DNA of 64,000 bases from Aminobacter ciceronei (GTDB lineage: Bacteria; Pseudomonadota; Alphaproteobacteria; Rhizobiales; Rhizobiaceae). The notes beneath the pieces are model-generated. The model did no database searches and was not told the origin of the DNA. It saw only the letters and a list, made by a program, of their open reading frames with translations. This document shows positions 1-10,536 of the stretch, in pieces. Positions within the stretch are counted from its first letter, which is position 1, and every line of letters begins with the position of its first letter. The translations under genes were made by a program, and so were the position numbers. The stretch covers positions 1-64,000 of the forward strand of contig NZ_JACJHY010000001.1 of NCBI RefSeq assembly GCF_014138625.1. The letters run 5' to 3'.

Positions 1-53
1 CAAATAGCTATCGACAACCGAGCGCTTGAAACGCGCACTGTGTTTGGACATGC

Positions 54-87
54 AAAACCCCCGAAGGTTGTGTCCAACTTTCGGGGG
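54..87 (-). terminator. Rho-independent terminator of ettA
   Basis: A 13-bp stem (positions 58-70 pairing with 75-87, one G-U pair, four-base loop) is followed on the minus strand by TTTTGC. It lies 36 bp past the ettA stop codon, in the orientation expected to end that transcript. Confidence 0.85.
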
Positions 88-122
88 TCAGTTCATTTTG
101 GGCGGGGCGTTTTCTTGGTCTG

Positions 123-1772
<1,650 letters not shown>

Positions 1773-2026
1773 GCGCGCGTATCCTGCTTCAGGTGAACGG
1801 AGATTTGCGCGCTATGTAGGCCATCCCACCCCAAACGGCAAATGCTTTCGGGGCGAACATCGCGATGACACGCGCGTCCGAGCACTGTCCGGACACCACG
1901 CCTCGGTCGTGCCCGCGCCAACAGGCAAGAGGACCATCCAGATCACCTTGGTGGTATTCTTGCCAAGGCAATATCTAAGGTTGCCAATGCCTCCCATGGG
2001 ACTACATTAATTTCGCTCGAAGGCTG

Positions 2027-3478
2027 ATGGGGGATGCAATGCTCCGGTTAGGTCAGAAGTACCAGCACCTCGTTCACGGAACCGGCTGCAGCTGCTTCAG
2101 CCCCGAGATTCAGCAGGCATCGCGACGCCTCGAGGCCCTTACGCGACGCGGCTTCATGGCGGGCATGGGAGCAAGCTTTGCCGCTCTTGCCTCGCCTTCC
2201 CTGGCCCAGGCACCCGGCCCGTCACAAAAAACCCTGTTCAGGCAGGTCAGGCTGTTCGACGGCACCTCCGACACACTCAAGACTGGCGTTCAGGTCCTGG
2301 TCGAAGGCAACCGTGTCGCAGCGGTAGACACGAAAAACAGCGCAGCACCCTCCGACGCAACTGTCATCGACTGCGGCGATCGTGTGCTCATGCCGGGCCT
2401 GATCGACGCCCACTGGCATACGGTGTTTGCGGCGGTGCCGTTGAACGTACTGCTGGCGGGCGATCCGGGCATCATCTTCGCTGCCACCACCGCCGAGGCA
2501 GAGCGTACCTTGCTGCGCGGCTTCACCACGATCCGGGATTTGGGTGGTCCGGTTTTCTCGTTCAAACAGGCTGTCGACAGCGGCATAGTTCCGGGCCCAC
2601 GCATCTTTCCCTGCGGAGCGATGATCACGACGACAGGAGGCCACGGCGATTTGCGCATGCCGACAGAGATCCCGCGAGATGGCAACCAGCTCAGCGTCGG
2701 CGAACTGATGGGAGCCAACGCGGTCGTCGATGGCATTCCCGACTTGAAGATGCGCATCCGCGAGCAGCTGATCCAGGGGGCATCGCAGATCAAGCTTGTC
2801 GGCGGTGGCGGGGTTTCGTCGCCGCGCAGCCCGCTCGACATGTCGACCTTTGCCGAAGACGAGATACGCGCTGCCGTCTCTGTGGCAAAAGACTGGAATA
2901 CATACATCACCGTCCACGCCTATGCCCCCAACACCGTTCAGCGGGCGATCAACGCCGGAGCGGCCTGCGTCGAGCATGCGCACCTGATGGATGAGGCGAC
3001 GGCAAAGCTCTTTGCCGAAAAAGACGTATGGCTCAGCATGCAGCCATTCCTCACCGTCGAGGATGCTGAGCCTCAGACCGGTCCAAGCGCGGAACGCATA
3101 CAGCAGCTGTTCGCCGGCACTCCCAAGGTCTACGAGTTTGTTCGCAAGCACGGCATCAGGACCGCGTGGGGTTCCGACGTGCTGTTTTCGCCGGCAATGA
3201 CCGCGCGCCAAAGCGTCATGTTCACCCATCTCAGCAATTTCTACTCCAATGCCGAGGCACTCCGCATGGCAACTTCGGGGAATGCGCAGCTGCTGGCGCT
3301 GTCCAATCTGCGCAATCCCTATCCCGGCAAGCTCGGCGTGATCGAACCAGGCGCCCTCGCCGACATGCTCCTTCTGGACGGAAATCCGCTCGAAAATATC
3401 GACCTGATCAGCGAGCCAGGAAAGAACATGGTCGTGATCATGAAGGACGGCACGATCCACAAGAACACACTTGGCTGA
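2027..3478 (+). CDS. Tat-exported metal-dependent amidohydrolase (imidazolonepropionase-like)
   Basis: The protein has 483 aa. A twin-arginine motif (TRRGFMAG, residues 39-46) and a hydrophobic stretch ending near SLAQA predict periplasmic export. An unusually long 38-residue n-region with a CSC motif (21-23) precedes the twin arginines. The mature part is an amidohydrolase TIM barrel: metal ligands in DAHWHT (H129, H131), a candidate carbamylated lysine in QIKLVGGGG (K255), histidines in VHAYA (H296) and EHAHLMD (H316, H318), and the catalytic Asp in WGSDVLF (D383). This pattern fits the imidazolonepropionase-like/Xaa-Pro dipeptidase-like branch, which hydrolyses cyclic amides or N-acyl amino acids. 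The substrate cannot be told. A second in-frame ATG at 2039 would remove four residues. It is monocistronic. Confidence 0.85.
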   Translation: MGDAMLRLGQKYQHLVHGTGCSCFSPEIQQASRRLEALTRRGFMAGMGASFAALASPSLAQAPGPSQKTLFRQVRLFDGTSDTLKTGVQVLVEGNRVAAVDTKNSAAPSDATVIDCGDRVLMPGLIDAHWHTVFAAVPLNVLLAGDPGIIFAATTAEAERTLLRGFTTIRDLGGPVFSFKQAVDSGIVPGPRIFPCGAMITTTGGHGDLRMPTEIPRDGNQLSVGELMGANAVVDGIPDLKMRIREQLIQGASQIKLVGGGGVSSPRSPLDMSTFAEDEIRAAVSVAKDWNTYITVHAYAPNTVQRAINAGAACVEHAHLMDEATAKLFAEKDVWLSMQPFLTVEDAEPQTGPSAERIQQLFAGTPKVYEFVRKHGIRTAWGSDVLFSPAMTARQSVMFTHLSNFYSNAEALRMATSGNAQLLALSNLRNPYPGKLGVIEPGALADMLLLDGNPLENIDLISEPGKNMVVIMKDGTIHKNTLG

Positions 3479-3575
3479 ATGTCCCACCAACGTGCCAATT
3501 GCAGCCCAATCAGGCCCGTGCGACAGATGGTAAGCATTGCGCTTGAACAAAGGTTAGCTGGGAGGCAGCAGGCAG

Positions 3576-3905
3576 GTGTGGCCCGTATTCAGAAAGCTGT
3601 TCTCCCGGTCAAAATCTCTGAACGCTCTCCTTGGCGACGTCATTTTTGCAACGCCGCGAGAACGTGGCACCAACCTGAGCTCGTTCTTTGAGTGGCGCGT
3701 GAAGAAATCTATAGATGGCGCCAAATTCTACATATCGCTCGCCATGATACCTGACGGCTATGCCGGCGCGCAGGGCTCCCCTACCAATTACATCAACTTC
3801 GACCTGGAAACTGCTGAAAGGGTGCGCGAGCACCTGACCGAGTGCATCGACGTTGCACGCCGCAGCCAGAATTCGCCTGCCGCAGCGAGCGCCGACAACA
3901 GCTGA
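3576..3905 (+). CDS. Hypothetical protein, 109 aa
   Basis: I do not recognise this small soluble protein. It starts at GTG (M-W-P-V-F) with a GGAG-type ribosome site about 10 bases upstream. It has no signal peptide or membrane segment. The centre (FFEWRVKKSIDGAKFYISLAM) looks like beta strands, followed by a polar helix (ETAERVREHLTECIDVARR) and a disordered Ala/Ser tail. Codon use resembles that of its neighbours, so it is probably real. It sits alone between the amidohydrolase and the DUF2778 gene. Confidence 0.6.
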   Translation: MWPVFRKLFSRSKSLNALLGDVIFATPRERGTNLSSFFEWRVKKSIDGAKFYISLAMIPDGYAGAQGSPTNYINFDLETAERVREHLTECIDVARRSQNSPAAASADNS

Positions 3906-4113
3906 TTTTTGGTATTGGCAATTTGGCTATACGCGTACGGCTGGAGCAGCCGAGCGCGAGCGCGACACATCGCTCGGACGCAAAGCAAAAATTAACCACA
4001 TTTGTCCATCCTTTCTCCATCGTTCTGTCGAGTTGGGGACATTCCGGAAATCACGCACTGCGGTCGCTTCGCCGGCCGCACGATGTTGCGGGACAACTGG
4101 TCTGCTACGCGTT

Positions 4114-5439
4114 TTGAGTAAAATCGTTCGTCCACAATCCTTGCGCCGTCTGGTGCGCCCGTTTGTCATCGCTTGTGTCGGCACGGCTTTCGCCGGCATG
4201 GCAGCGTGGTCGATGGCCGGCATGGCCGCATTAAGCAATGTCAGCGCCTTCGATCCGGCCCACCTGGCGCCCAAGCCGCACGCGCAGCCGGTGATCGTCA
4301 AGCAGGCGCGGCTCACGGCCTATGTCAGTACCGACAAGGCATCGCGGCTCGCCGCCTCGACCAAGCCCTTGATATCCGCCAACGGCGCCAAGCCCGCCGC
4401 CATGGCCAGCCTAGCCGGCAGTCTGGGCAAATCAGCCCGCCATGCAACCGTAGCGGCTGCCGCGCCCGCAAACAGCAATGCCGCCCGCTTCGACACCATA
4501 GCCAGCAAGGCTGATCTGAGCTCCAAGAAGCTCGCCAGCCTGTTCGCGGCCAGTTCCGTCGAACTGAGACAGCTTGCCGACGCCGCAGAGAGCGCCGATC
4601 AGCCGGTATCCTTGCCAGCTTCGGTCGCAGAGCGCCCGACCATCCTCGCTTATGCTGATCCGTCGCCTGGCGGCGCTGCCGACACTGCACTGTCGACCCT
4701 TCTGACCGGGTCTTCCGAAGAGGAACTCGCCGCGGCACAAGCTGAAGCAGAAGCGGCCGCCCTGCCCGACTATGCCGAAACCCCGTCGGCCGGCCCCCGT
4801 CCGGAACTCCGCCCCGAAGTCGCTGCCGCCGAGCCTGCAGATGTCGGCAAGGCGAACGTCCCCGATCCCGAGGTCAGTGCACCGAAGGTGGTCGAAAAGC
4901 CAGAAACCCGAAAGCCGCAAAAACTCGCCTATGCGCGCCCGGAAATTCCCGAGGACAAGCCGGGCAGCACGCTCGGCCAGTCGCTGCGCAGCCTGTTCGG
5001 CGGTAAGACCCGCGCCGGCAACGGCGTAGCGGTCTATGACATCAGCGCCGCCAAGGTCTACATGCCCGACGGCAGCGTGCTCGAGGCACATTCGGGCATC
5101 GGCAACATGGCCGACAACCCGCGCTACGTCCACGTCAAGATGAACGGCCCGACCCCGCCCCACACCTACAATCTCAAGATGCGCGAGAGCCGCTTCCACG
5201 GCGTCGAGGCGATCCGCATGCTGCCGGTCGACGGCAAGAACAAATATGGCCGCGACGGCTTCCTGACGCATAGCTATTTGCTGCGCGGTGGGCGCGAGGA
5301 GTCGCATGGCTGCGTCGCCTTCGCCGACTACAAGCGCTTCCTCACCGCCTTCAAGCAGGGCAAGGTCAAGCAGATGATCGTGGTGCCGAGCGGCGGCCGC
5401 GAGAGCTTCCGCCTGGCCTCGAACGGCAAGGCGATCTGA
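4114..5439 (+). CDS. DUF2778 (L,D-transpeptidase-like, Tlde1-type) envelope protein
   Basis: From the TTG at 4114 the protein has 441 aa. A membrane anchor or signal (about residues 15-45) is followed by some 250 residues of Ala/Pro/Glu-rich, probably disordered linker. A C-terminal DUF2778 domain starts at about GNGVAVYDISAAKVYM. The domain keeps the SHGCV motif, whose His and Cys form the YkuD-like catalytic pair in the family. It also has a conserved HSYLLRGG stretch. Families with this domain cut or exchange peptidoglycan peptides in the periplasm. In some bacteria they act as type VI effectors, but no T6SS gene is nearby. The start is uncertain: the frame is open back to an ATG at 3853, but that extension has no recognisable character, and TTG at 4141 is also possible. 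Confidence 0.75.
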   Translation: MSKIVRPQSLRRLVRPFVIACVGTAFAGMAAWSMAGMAALSNVSAFDPAHLAPKPHAQPVIVKQARLTAYVSTDKASRLAASTKPLISANGAKPAAMASLAGSLGKSARHATVAAAAPANSNAARFDTIASKADLSSKKLASLFAASSVELRQLADAAESADQPVSLPASVAERPTILAYADPSPGGAADTALSTLLTGSSEEELAAAQAEAEAAALPDYAETPSAGPRPELRPEVAAAEPADVGKANVPDPEVSAPKVVEKPETRKPQKLAYARPEIPEDKPGSTLGQSLRSLFGGKTRAGNGVAVYDISAAKVYMPDGSVLEAHSGIGNMADNPRYVHVKMNGPTPPHTYNLKMRESRFHGVEAIRMLPVDGKNKYGRDGFLTHSYLLRGGREESHGCVAFADYKRFLTAFKQGKVKQMIVVPSGGRESFRLASNGKAI

Positions 5440-5502
5440 GGCAAGACCGCCCTCAAGCCGTCAGCGATGGACATCCGCAGGCGGCTATTTCATAGCTGAC
5501 CC

Positions 5503-6420
5503 ATGAAAACCGAAACAAATCTGCTTCGGATGTCAATCGCCGTGACGTTCGTCGTCGCGCTGTTCGGCATCGTCTTCGGCGTCCTCAGCGGCTCCTTCTC
5601 CATCGCCTTCGACGGCGCCTATTCGCTCGCCGATGCGACGATGACCATCCTGGCGCTGATCGTCGCCCGCCTCATCACCAGCAATGCCACCCACAACCGA
5701 CGCCTGCACAAGCGCTTCTCGTTTGGCTTCTGGCATCTCGAGCCCATCGTGCTCGGCCTGAACGGCATCGTGCTGATCAGCGTCTCCTGCTACGCGCTGA
5801 TCAATGCTGTCGCCAACCTTTTGGCCGGCGGACATCATCTCGAATTCGATTTCGCCATCATCTATGCGGCCGTCACCCTTGCCGCATGCCTGACGATGGC
5901 GACCATCGGCAGCCGCGCCAACCGGACGATCCAGTCCGACTTCGTGGCGCTCGACGTCACCGCCTGGATGATGTCGGGCGGCATCACCGCGGCACTGTTG
6001 ATCGCCTTCATCGGCGGCTGGCTAGTCGAAGGCTCAAAGCTTGCCTGGACAGCGCCTTATGTCGATCCGGCTGTGCTCGCGCTTGTCTGCCTGGTCATCA
6101 TCCCGATGCCCATCGGCACAATTCGCCAGGCCTTCTCCGACATTCTGCTGATCACGCCCGAGGCGCTCAAGGCACATGTCGACGAGGTCGCACGGGCAAC
6201 GGTGAAGAAGCACGGCTTCGTCTCATACCGCGCCTATGTCGCCAAGGTCGGCCGCCTGATGCAGGTCGAGCTCTATTTCATCGTCCCGCCCGGCCTGCCC
6301 GCCAGGACCATCGAGGAATGGGACGCCCTGCGCAACGAGATTGGCGACGAACTCGGCGACGAAGGCCCCGACCGCTGGCTGACGATCGCCTTCACCGCCG
6401 ACAGCGAATGGGCGGAGTAA
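5503..6420 (+). CDS. Cation diffusion facilitator family transporter
   Basis: This 305-aa inner-membrane protein has about six hydrophobic segments and a soluble C-terminal domain, the cation diffusion facilitator arrangement used for proton-driven efflux of divalent metals. Acidic residues of the metal site appear in segment 2 (FDGAYSLADATM) and segment 5 (DFVALDVTAWMMSGG). In both places Asp stands where many CDF proteins have His, so metal choice cannot be inferred. The cytoplasmic tail (from about ALKAHVDEVARATV) has the beta-alpha-beta character of the CDF dimerisation domain. It converges with the ABC-2 permease gene 15 bp away. Confidence 0.85.
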   Translation: MKTETNLLRMSIAVTFVVALFGIVFGVLSGSFSIAFDGAYSLADATMTILALIVARLITSNATHNRRLHKRFSFGFWHLEPIVLGLNGIVLISVSCYALINAVANLLAGGHHLEFDFAIIYAAVTLAACLTMATIGSRANRTIQSDFVALDVTAWMMSGGITAALLIAFIGGWLVEGSKLAWTAPYVDPAVLALVCLVIIPMPIGTIRQAFSDILLITPEALKAHVDEVARATVKKHGFVSYRAYVAKVGRLMQVELYFIVPPGLPARTIEEWDALRNEIGDELGDEGPDRWLTIAFTADSEWAE

Positions 6421-6435
6421 GCCTCCGCCCTTCTG

Positions 6436-7197
6436 TTACACCTTGATGCGCCAGCCAGTCCTGAAGATCCACCAGACGGCGGCAAGGCAGGCCGCCAGGA
6501 ACACCAGCGTCATGCCGAGGCTGATGCCGACATTGACGTCGGAGACGCCGAAGAAGCTCCAGCGGAAGCCGCTCACCAGATAGACCACCGGATTGAACAG
6601 CGACACCGTGCGCCAGAACGGCGGCAGCATGTCGATAGAGTAGAAGCTGCCGCCCAGGAAGGTCAGCGGGGTAACGATCAGCAGCGGCACCAGCTGCAAT
6701 TGCTCGAAGCTGCGCGCCCAGATGCCGATGATGAAGCCGAACAGGCTGAAGGTTACCGCCGTCAGCACCAAAAACAGCAGCATCCAGACCGGATGCTGGA
6801 CCTGCAGCGGAACGAACAGGGCCGCGGTGGCAAGGATGATCACGCCTAAAATGATCGACTTGGACGCCGCCGCCCCGACATAGGCGATGACGATCTCCAG
6901 ATAGGACACCGGCGCCGACAAAAGCTCGTAGATAGTGCCGACGAATTTCGGGAAGTAGATGCCGAACGATGCGTTGGAAATGCTCTGGGTCAACAGCGAC
7001 AGCATGACCAGGCCGGGCACGATGAAGGCGCCATAGCTGATGCCGTTGATCTCGCTGATGCGCGAGCCGATGGCCGCACCAAAAACGACGAAATAGAGCG
7101 AGGTCGAGATGACCGGCGAGACGATGCTCTGCAGCAGCGTGCGCCACGTACGCGCCATTTCGAACAGATAGATTGCGCGGATCGCGTAAAAATTCAT
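6436..7197 (-). CDS. ABC-2 type exporter permease (YadH/NodJ-like)
   Basis: This 253-aa integral membrane protein has six hydrophobic segments. The ABC2_membrane pattern includes the late conserved stretch [16 protein letters not shown] and [14 protein letters not shown]. It pairs with the ATPase encoded immediately upstream: its ATG overlaps the ATPase stop as ATGA, so the two are translationally coupled. Together they should form an exporter of lipids, polysaccharide precursors or toxic compounds. The cargo is unknown. There is no nodulation gene nearby to suggest a NodIJ role. Confidence 0.9.
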   Translation of the reverse strand: MNFYAIRAIYLFEMARTWRTLLQSIVSPVISTSLYFVVFGAAIGSRISEINGISYGAFIVPGLVMLSLLTQSISNASFGIYFPKFVGTIYELLSAPVSYLEIVIAYVGAAASKSIILGVIILATAALFVPLQVQHPVWMLLFLVLTAVTFSLFGFIIGIWARSFEQLQLVPLLIVTPLTFLGGSFYSIDMLPPFWRTVSLFNPVVYLVSGFRWSFFGVSDVNVGISLGMTLVFLAACLAAVWWIFRTGWRIKV

Positions 7198-8129
7198 CGC
7201 CGTTCACTCACCAGATTGACGAAGATCTCTTCCAGCGAGCTCTGCTTGGTCTGCAGGTCGCGGAAGCGGATTCCGGCGTCGTTGAGGTCCTTGAGCAGGG
7301 CCGTAATGCCCGTCCGCTCGCCTTGGGTGTCGTAGGTGTAGATGAGCTCGTTGCCGTCCTCGGACAGTTCGAGCCCGTGGCTCGAAAGCGCCGGCGGTAC
7401 CTGCTCCAGCGGCTGCTGCAGCTGCAGCGTCAGTTGCTTGCGGCCAAGCTTGCGCATCAGCTCGGCCTTTTCCTCGACCAGGATGATCTCGCCATGGCTG
7501 ATCACGCCGACGCGGTCGGCCATCTGCTCGGCTTCTTCGATATAGTGCGTGGTCAGGATGATCGTAACGCCGGTTTCGCGCAGCAGGCGCACCACCTCCC
7601 ACATGTCCCGCCGGAGCTCGACATCGACACCTGCCGTGGGTTCGTCGAGGAACAGAATCTGCGGTTCATGCGACAGCGCCTTGGCAATCATCACGCGGCG
7701 CTTCATGCCGCCCGACAAGGTGATGATCTTGTTGTCCTTCTTGTCCCACAGGGAGAGGTCCTTGAGGATCTTTTCGATGTGGGCCGGATTGGCCGGCTTG
7801 CCGAACAGGCCGCGGCTGAAGCTCACCGTCGCCCACACCGTCTCGAAGGCGTCGGTCGTCAGCTCCTGCGGCACCAGGCCGATCAGCGTGCGCGCCGCAC
7901 GATAGTCACGAACGATGTCGTGGCCATCGGCCAGTACGGTGCCCGAAGTCGGATTGACGATGCCGCAGATGACGCTGATCAGCGTCGTCTTGCCGGCACC
8001 ATTGGGCCCGAGCAGCGCAAAAATCTCGCCGCGGCGAATGTCCAGATTGATGTTCTTCAGCGCCGAAAAGCCCGACGCATAGGTCTTGGAAAGATTGGAA
8101 ACGGAAATAATCGGCTGCATGACGATCAT
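7194..8129 (-). CDS. ABC exporter ATP-binding protein (YadG/NodI-like)
   Basis: This 311-aa ATPase of the ABC-2 exporter has Walker [10 protein letters not shown], signature [15 protein letters not shown] and Walker [13 protein letters not shown]. The C-terminal extension ends in the conserved [16 protein letters not shown] stretch typical of drug/lipid exporter ATPases. The frame is open to 8384, but similarity starts at [17 protein letters not shown], so the ATG at 8129 (or 8120) is preferred. It is the first gene of the pair, divergent from the hydrolase at 8332. Confidence 0.9.
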   Translation of the reverse strand: MIVMQPIISVSNLSKTYASGFSALKNINLDIRRGEIFALLGPNGAGKTTLISVICGIVNPTSGTVLADGHDIVRDYRAARTLIGLVPQELTTDAFETVWATVSFSRGLFGKPANPAHIEKILKDLSLWDKKDNKIITLSGGMKRRVMIAKALSHEPQILFLDEPTAGVDVELRRDMWEVVRLLRETGVTIILTTHYIEEAEQMADRVGVISHGEIILVEEKAELMRKLGRKQLTLQLQQPLEQVPPALSSHGLELSEDGNELIYTYDTQGERTGITALLKDLNDAGIRFRDLQTKQSSLEEIFVNLVSERR

Positions 8130-8331
8130 CACTTCAGCTGGGAATGGTACGGAAAATCGCGAAAAATGCCGGCGGGGGCGGCCGGTTCTGAGGTTAGCGC
8201 AATATATGGGCTGGCTTCCGCCGAACAAGGGACGTCGTGACAACTCCTGACATTGTCCCTGTGCACCACGGTTCGCCGGCCTTGACGGGCGCACCTGACA
8301 TCCCCGACAGTCCGCACCGGGGGAGACAGCA

Positions 8332-9264
8332 ATGCCGTTCGACACCACCACCACGCTTGCCTCCCCGACCGGGGCAAAACTCAATCTTTATGTCAGGCAC
8401 GCCGACACACCTGCCCGTGCCGTCGTCCAGATCAACCACGGCCTCGCCGAGCATGGCGCGCGCTACGCCCGTTTCGCCGATTTCCTTGCCGCGCGCTGCT
8501 GCCATGTCTATGCGCACGACCATCGCGGCCATGGCGCGACAACTGCCCCCGATGCGCCCAAGGGCCGTTTCGCCGGCAAGAACGGCTTTGACATCGTGGT
8601 CGCCGACATCGCGGCGATCCACGACCATATCGCCGGAAAGCATCCCGGTCTGCCGGTGGTCGTCTTCGGTCATTCGATGGGCGGGCTGATCGCGCTCAAT
8701 TTCGTCCTGCGCCACTCCGAACGCGTTGCTGCTGCCGCGATATGGAACGCCAATTTCTCCGCCGGCATACTTGGCCGCCTGGCGCAGGCGATCCTCGCCT
8801 TCGAGCGCTTCCGGCTGGGCTCGGACGTGCCCTCCCGCATGCTGCCCAAACTGACCTTCGGCGACTGGGCCAGGAAGATTCCCAACCGACGCACCGAATT
8901 CGACTGGCTGTCGCGCGATGTCTCAGAGGTCGACGCCTATGTCGCCGATCCGCTCTGCGGTTGGGATGCGTCGGTGTCGATGTGGATCGATGTCTTCGAC
9001 CTCGTCTTCGCCGGTGCCGACGACGGCAACTTTGCCGGCGTGCGCAGGGATTTGCCGTTCAATCTGGTCGGCGGTCAACGCGATCCCGCAACCGATGGCG
9101 GCAAGGCTGTCGAGGCGCTCGCCGGGCGGCTGCGCCGGATGGGCTTTTCGAATCTCGTTTCAAAGGTTTATCCCGAGACCCGCCACGAAAGCCTGAACGA
9201 GATCAACCGCGAACCCATCATGGCCGATTTCGCCGGTTGGCTCGACCGGACGCTTCCCCGGTGA
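8332..9264 (+). CDS. Alpha/beta hydrolase (serine aminopeptidase S33 / lysophospholipase-like)
   Basis: This 310-aa cytosolic alpha/beta hydrolase has the nucleophile elbow GHSMGG near residue 108. The oxyanion-hole region is [12 protein letters not shown] and the family hallmark is [10 protein letters not shown]. The catalytic His is probably in [10 protein letters not shown], and an Asp lies in the preceding strand region ([11 protein letters not shown]). The N-terminal lid-type architecture matches monoglyceride lipase/lysophospholipase L2 relatives. A GGGGAG ribosome site precedes the ATG. The substrate is unknown. Confidence 0.88.
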   Translation: MPFDTTTTLASPTGAKLNLYVRHADTPARAVVQINHGLAEHGARYARFADFLAARCCHVYAHDHRGHGATTAPDAPKGRFAGKNGFDIVVADIAAIHDHIAGKHPGLPVVVFGHSMGGLIALNFVLRHSERVAAAAIWNANFSAGILGRLAQAILAFERFRLGSDVPSRMLPKLTFGDWARKIPNRRTEFDWLSRDVSEVDAYVADPLCGWDASVSMWIDVFDLVFAGADDGNFAGVRRDLPFNLVGGQRDPATDGGKAVEALAGRLRRMGFSNLVSKVYPETRHESLNEINREPIMADFAGWLDRTLPR

Positions 9265-9323
9265 ATGGCAGGGCTGGCCCAGTCCAACGCTGTGGCGGCC
9301 AATCGGGACTCCTGTTAGAGCCA

Positions 9324-9335
9324 ATTGTGTACAAT
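9324..9335. promoter_or_regulatory. GntR-like operator candidate
   Basis: ATTGTGTACAAT is a near-perfect palindrome 26 bp upstream of the CoA-transferase start. It fits the T-N-G-T...A-C-N-A style of FCD-type GntR regulators. A closely related box (TTGTGTACGA) lies in front of aapJ at 62559. No GntR gene is in the window. Confidence 0.5.
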
Positions 9336-9360
9336 CTGTTGAAATGACATCTGGTGCCTC

Positions 9361-10536
9361 ATGAGCAATCCGCCTCTTCACGGAATCCGCGTCATCGAAC
9401 TTGCCCGCATCCTTGCCGGTCCCTGGGCCGGGCAATTGCTGGCGGACCTCGGGGCTGATGTCATCAAGGTCGAAAATCCTGACGGCGGCGACGACACCCG
9501 CAAATGGGGCCCGCCTTTCGTCACCTCGCATGACGGCGAAAACCTTTCGGCGGCCTATTATCATTCCTGCAACCGCGGCAAGCGCTCGATCGCGCTCGAC
9601 TTCTCGACGCCGGAAGGGGCCGAGATCGTGCGCAAGCTGGTCGCAGGCGCCGACGTGCTGATTGAGAACTTCAAGCTCGGCGGCCTGAAGAAATACGGCC
9701 TCGACTATGACAGCCTGAAGAAGATCAATCCGAAGCTGGTCTATTGCTCGATCACAGGCTTCGGCCAGGACGGACCCTACGCCCCCCGCGCCGGCTACGA
9801 CTTCATCGTCCAGGGCATGTCCGGACTGATGTCGATCACCGGCCCCGCCGGTGGCGAGCCGCAGAAGGTCGGCGTCGCCGTCACCGACATATTCACCGGG
9901 CTCTACTCCGTCATCGCCATCCAGGCGGCACTGCGTCACGCCGAGGCCACCGGCCAGGGCCAGCATGTCGACATGGCGCTGTTCGACGCCCAGATGTCGG
10001 TGCTCGCCAACCAGAACCTGAACTACCTCGTCTCGGGCAACTCGCCGGTGCAGATGGGCAATGCCCACCCCAACATCTCGCCCTACGAGGTGTTGCCGGT
10101 GCGCGACGGGCACTTCATCCTTGCTGTCGGCAATGACGGCCAGTTCCAGAAATTCTGCGCCATCGTCGGGCTCGAAGCCATCGCCACCGACCCGCTCTTC
10201 GCCACCAACTCGGCCCGCGTAGCCAACCGCGTCGCGTTGCGCGAAAAGATCGTCGCAGCCCTGGCCGGCTTCGGCCGCGAAGAGTTGCTGGCAAAGCTCG
10301 AGGCTGCGGGGGTGCCGGCAAGCCCGATCAACACCATCGGCCAGGCTTTCGCCGATCCGCAGGCGATCGCGCGCGGCATGCGCTTGGACCTCGACGACGG
10401 CCTCGGCAACAGGCTGCCGTCGGTGCGCGCGCCGATGGTGATGTCGGAGACGCCGCTTGCCTATGACCGCCCGTCGCCGCGCCTCGGGCAACACACCGCT
10501 GAGATCCTTGCCGAACTGGAGAAGACTGCGAAATGA
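9361..10536 (+). CDS. Family III CoA-transferase (CaiB/BaiF)
   Basis: This 391-aa cytosolic enzyme moves CoA between carboxylic acids. Family features are the N-terminal GIRVIELARILAGPWAGQLLADLGADVIKVE, the ENFKLGGLKKYGLDYD stretch, SITGFGQDGPY, and the catalytic Asp in HVDMALFDAQ (about residue 209). Length is normal. Its stop overlaps the start of the thiamine-diphosphate enzyme (ATGA), so the two are expressed together. The pair formally resembles frc-oxc of oxalate breakdown. The partner, however, looks like an acetolactate synthase-type enzyme rather than oxalyl-CoA decarboxylase, so no substrate is assigned. Confidence 0.9.
   Translation: MSNPPLHGIRVIELARILAGPWAGQLLADLGADVIKVENPDGGDDTRKWGPPFVTSHDGENLSAAYYHSCNRGKRSIALDFSTPEGAEIVRKLVAGADVLIENFKLGGLKKYGLDYDSLKKINPKLVYCSITGFGQDGPYAPRAGYDFIVQGMSGLMSITGPAGGEPQKVGVAVTDIFTGLYSVIAIQAALRHAEATGQGQHVDMALFDAQMSVLANQNLNYLVSGNSPVQMGNAHPNISPYEVLPVRDGHFILAVGNDGQFQKFCAIVGLEAIATDPLFATNSARVANRVALREKIVAALAGFGREELLAKLEAAGVPASPINTIGQAFADPQAIARGMRLDLDDGLGNRLPSVRAPMVMSETPLAYDRPSPRLGQHTAEILAELEKTAK

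Noticed and set aside
4083-4117. Short upstream frame (ATG 4083 to TGA 4117) before the DUF2778 gene as a leader peptide
   Set aside because: It overlaps the TTG start, but there is no ribosome site and no sign of attenuation structure.
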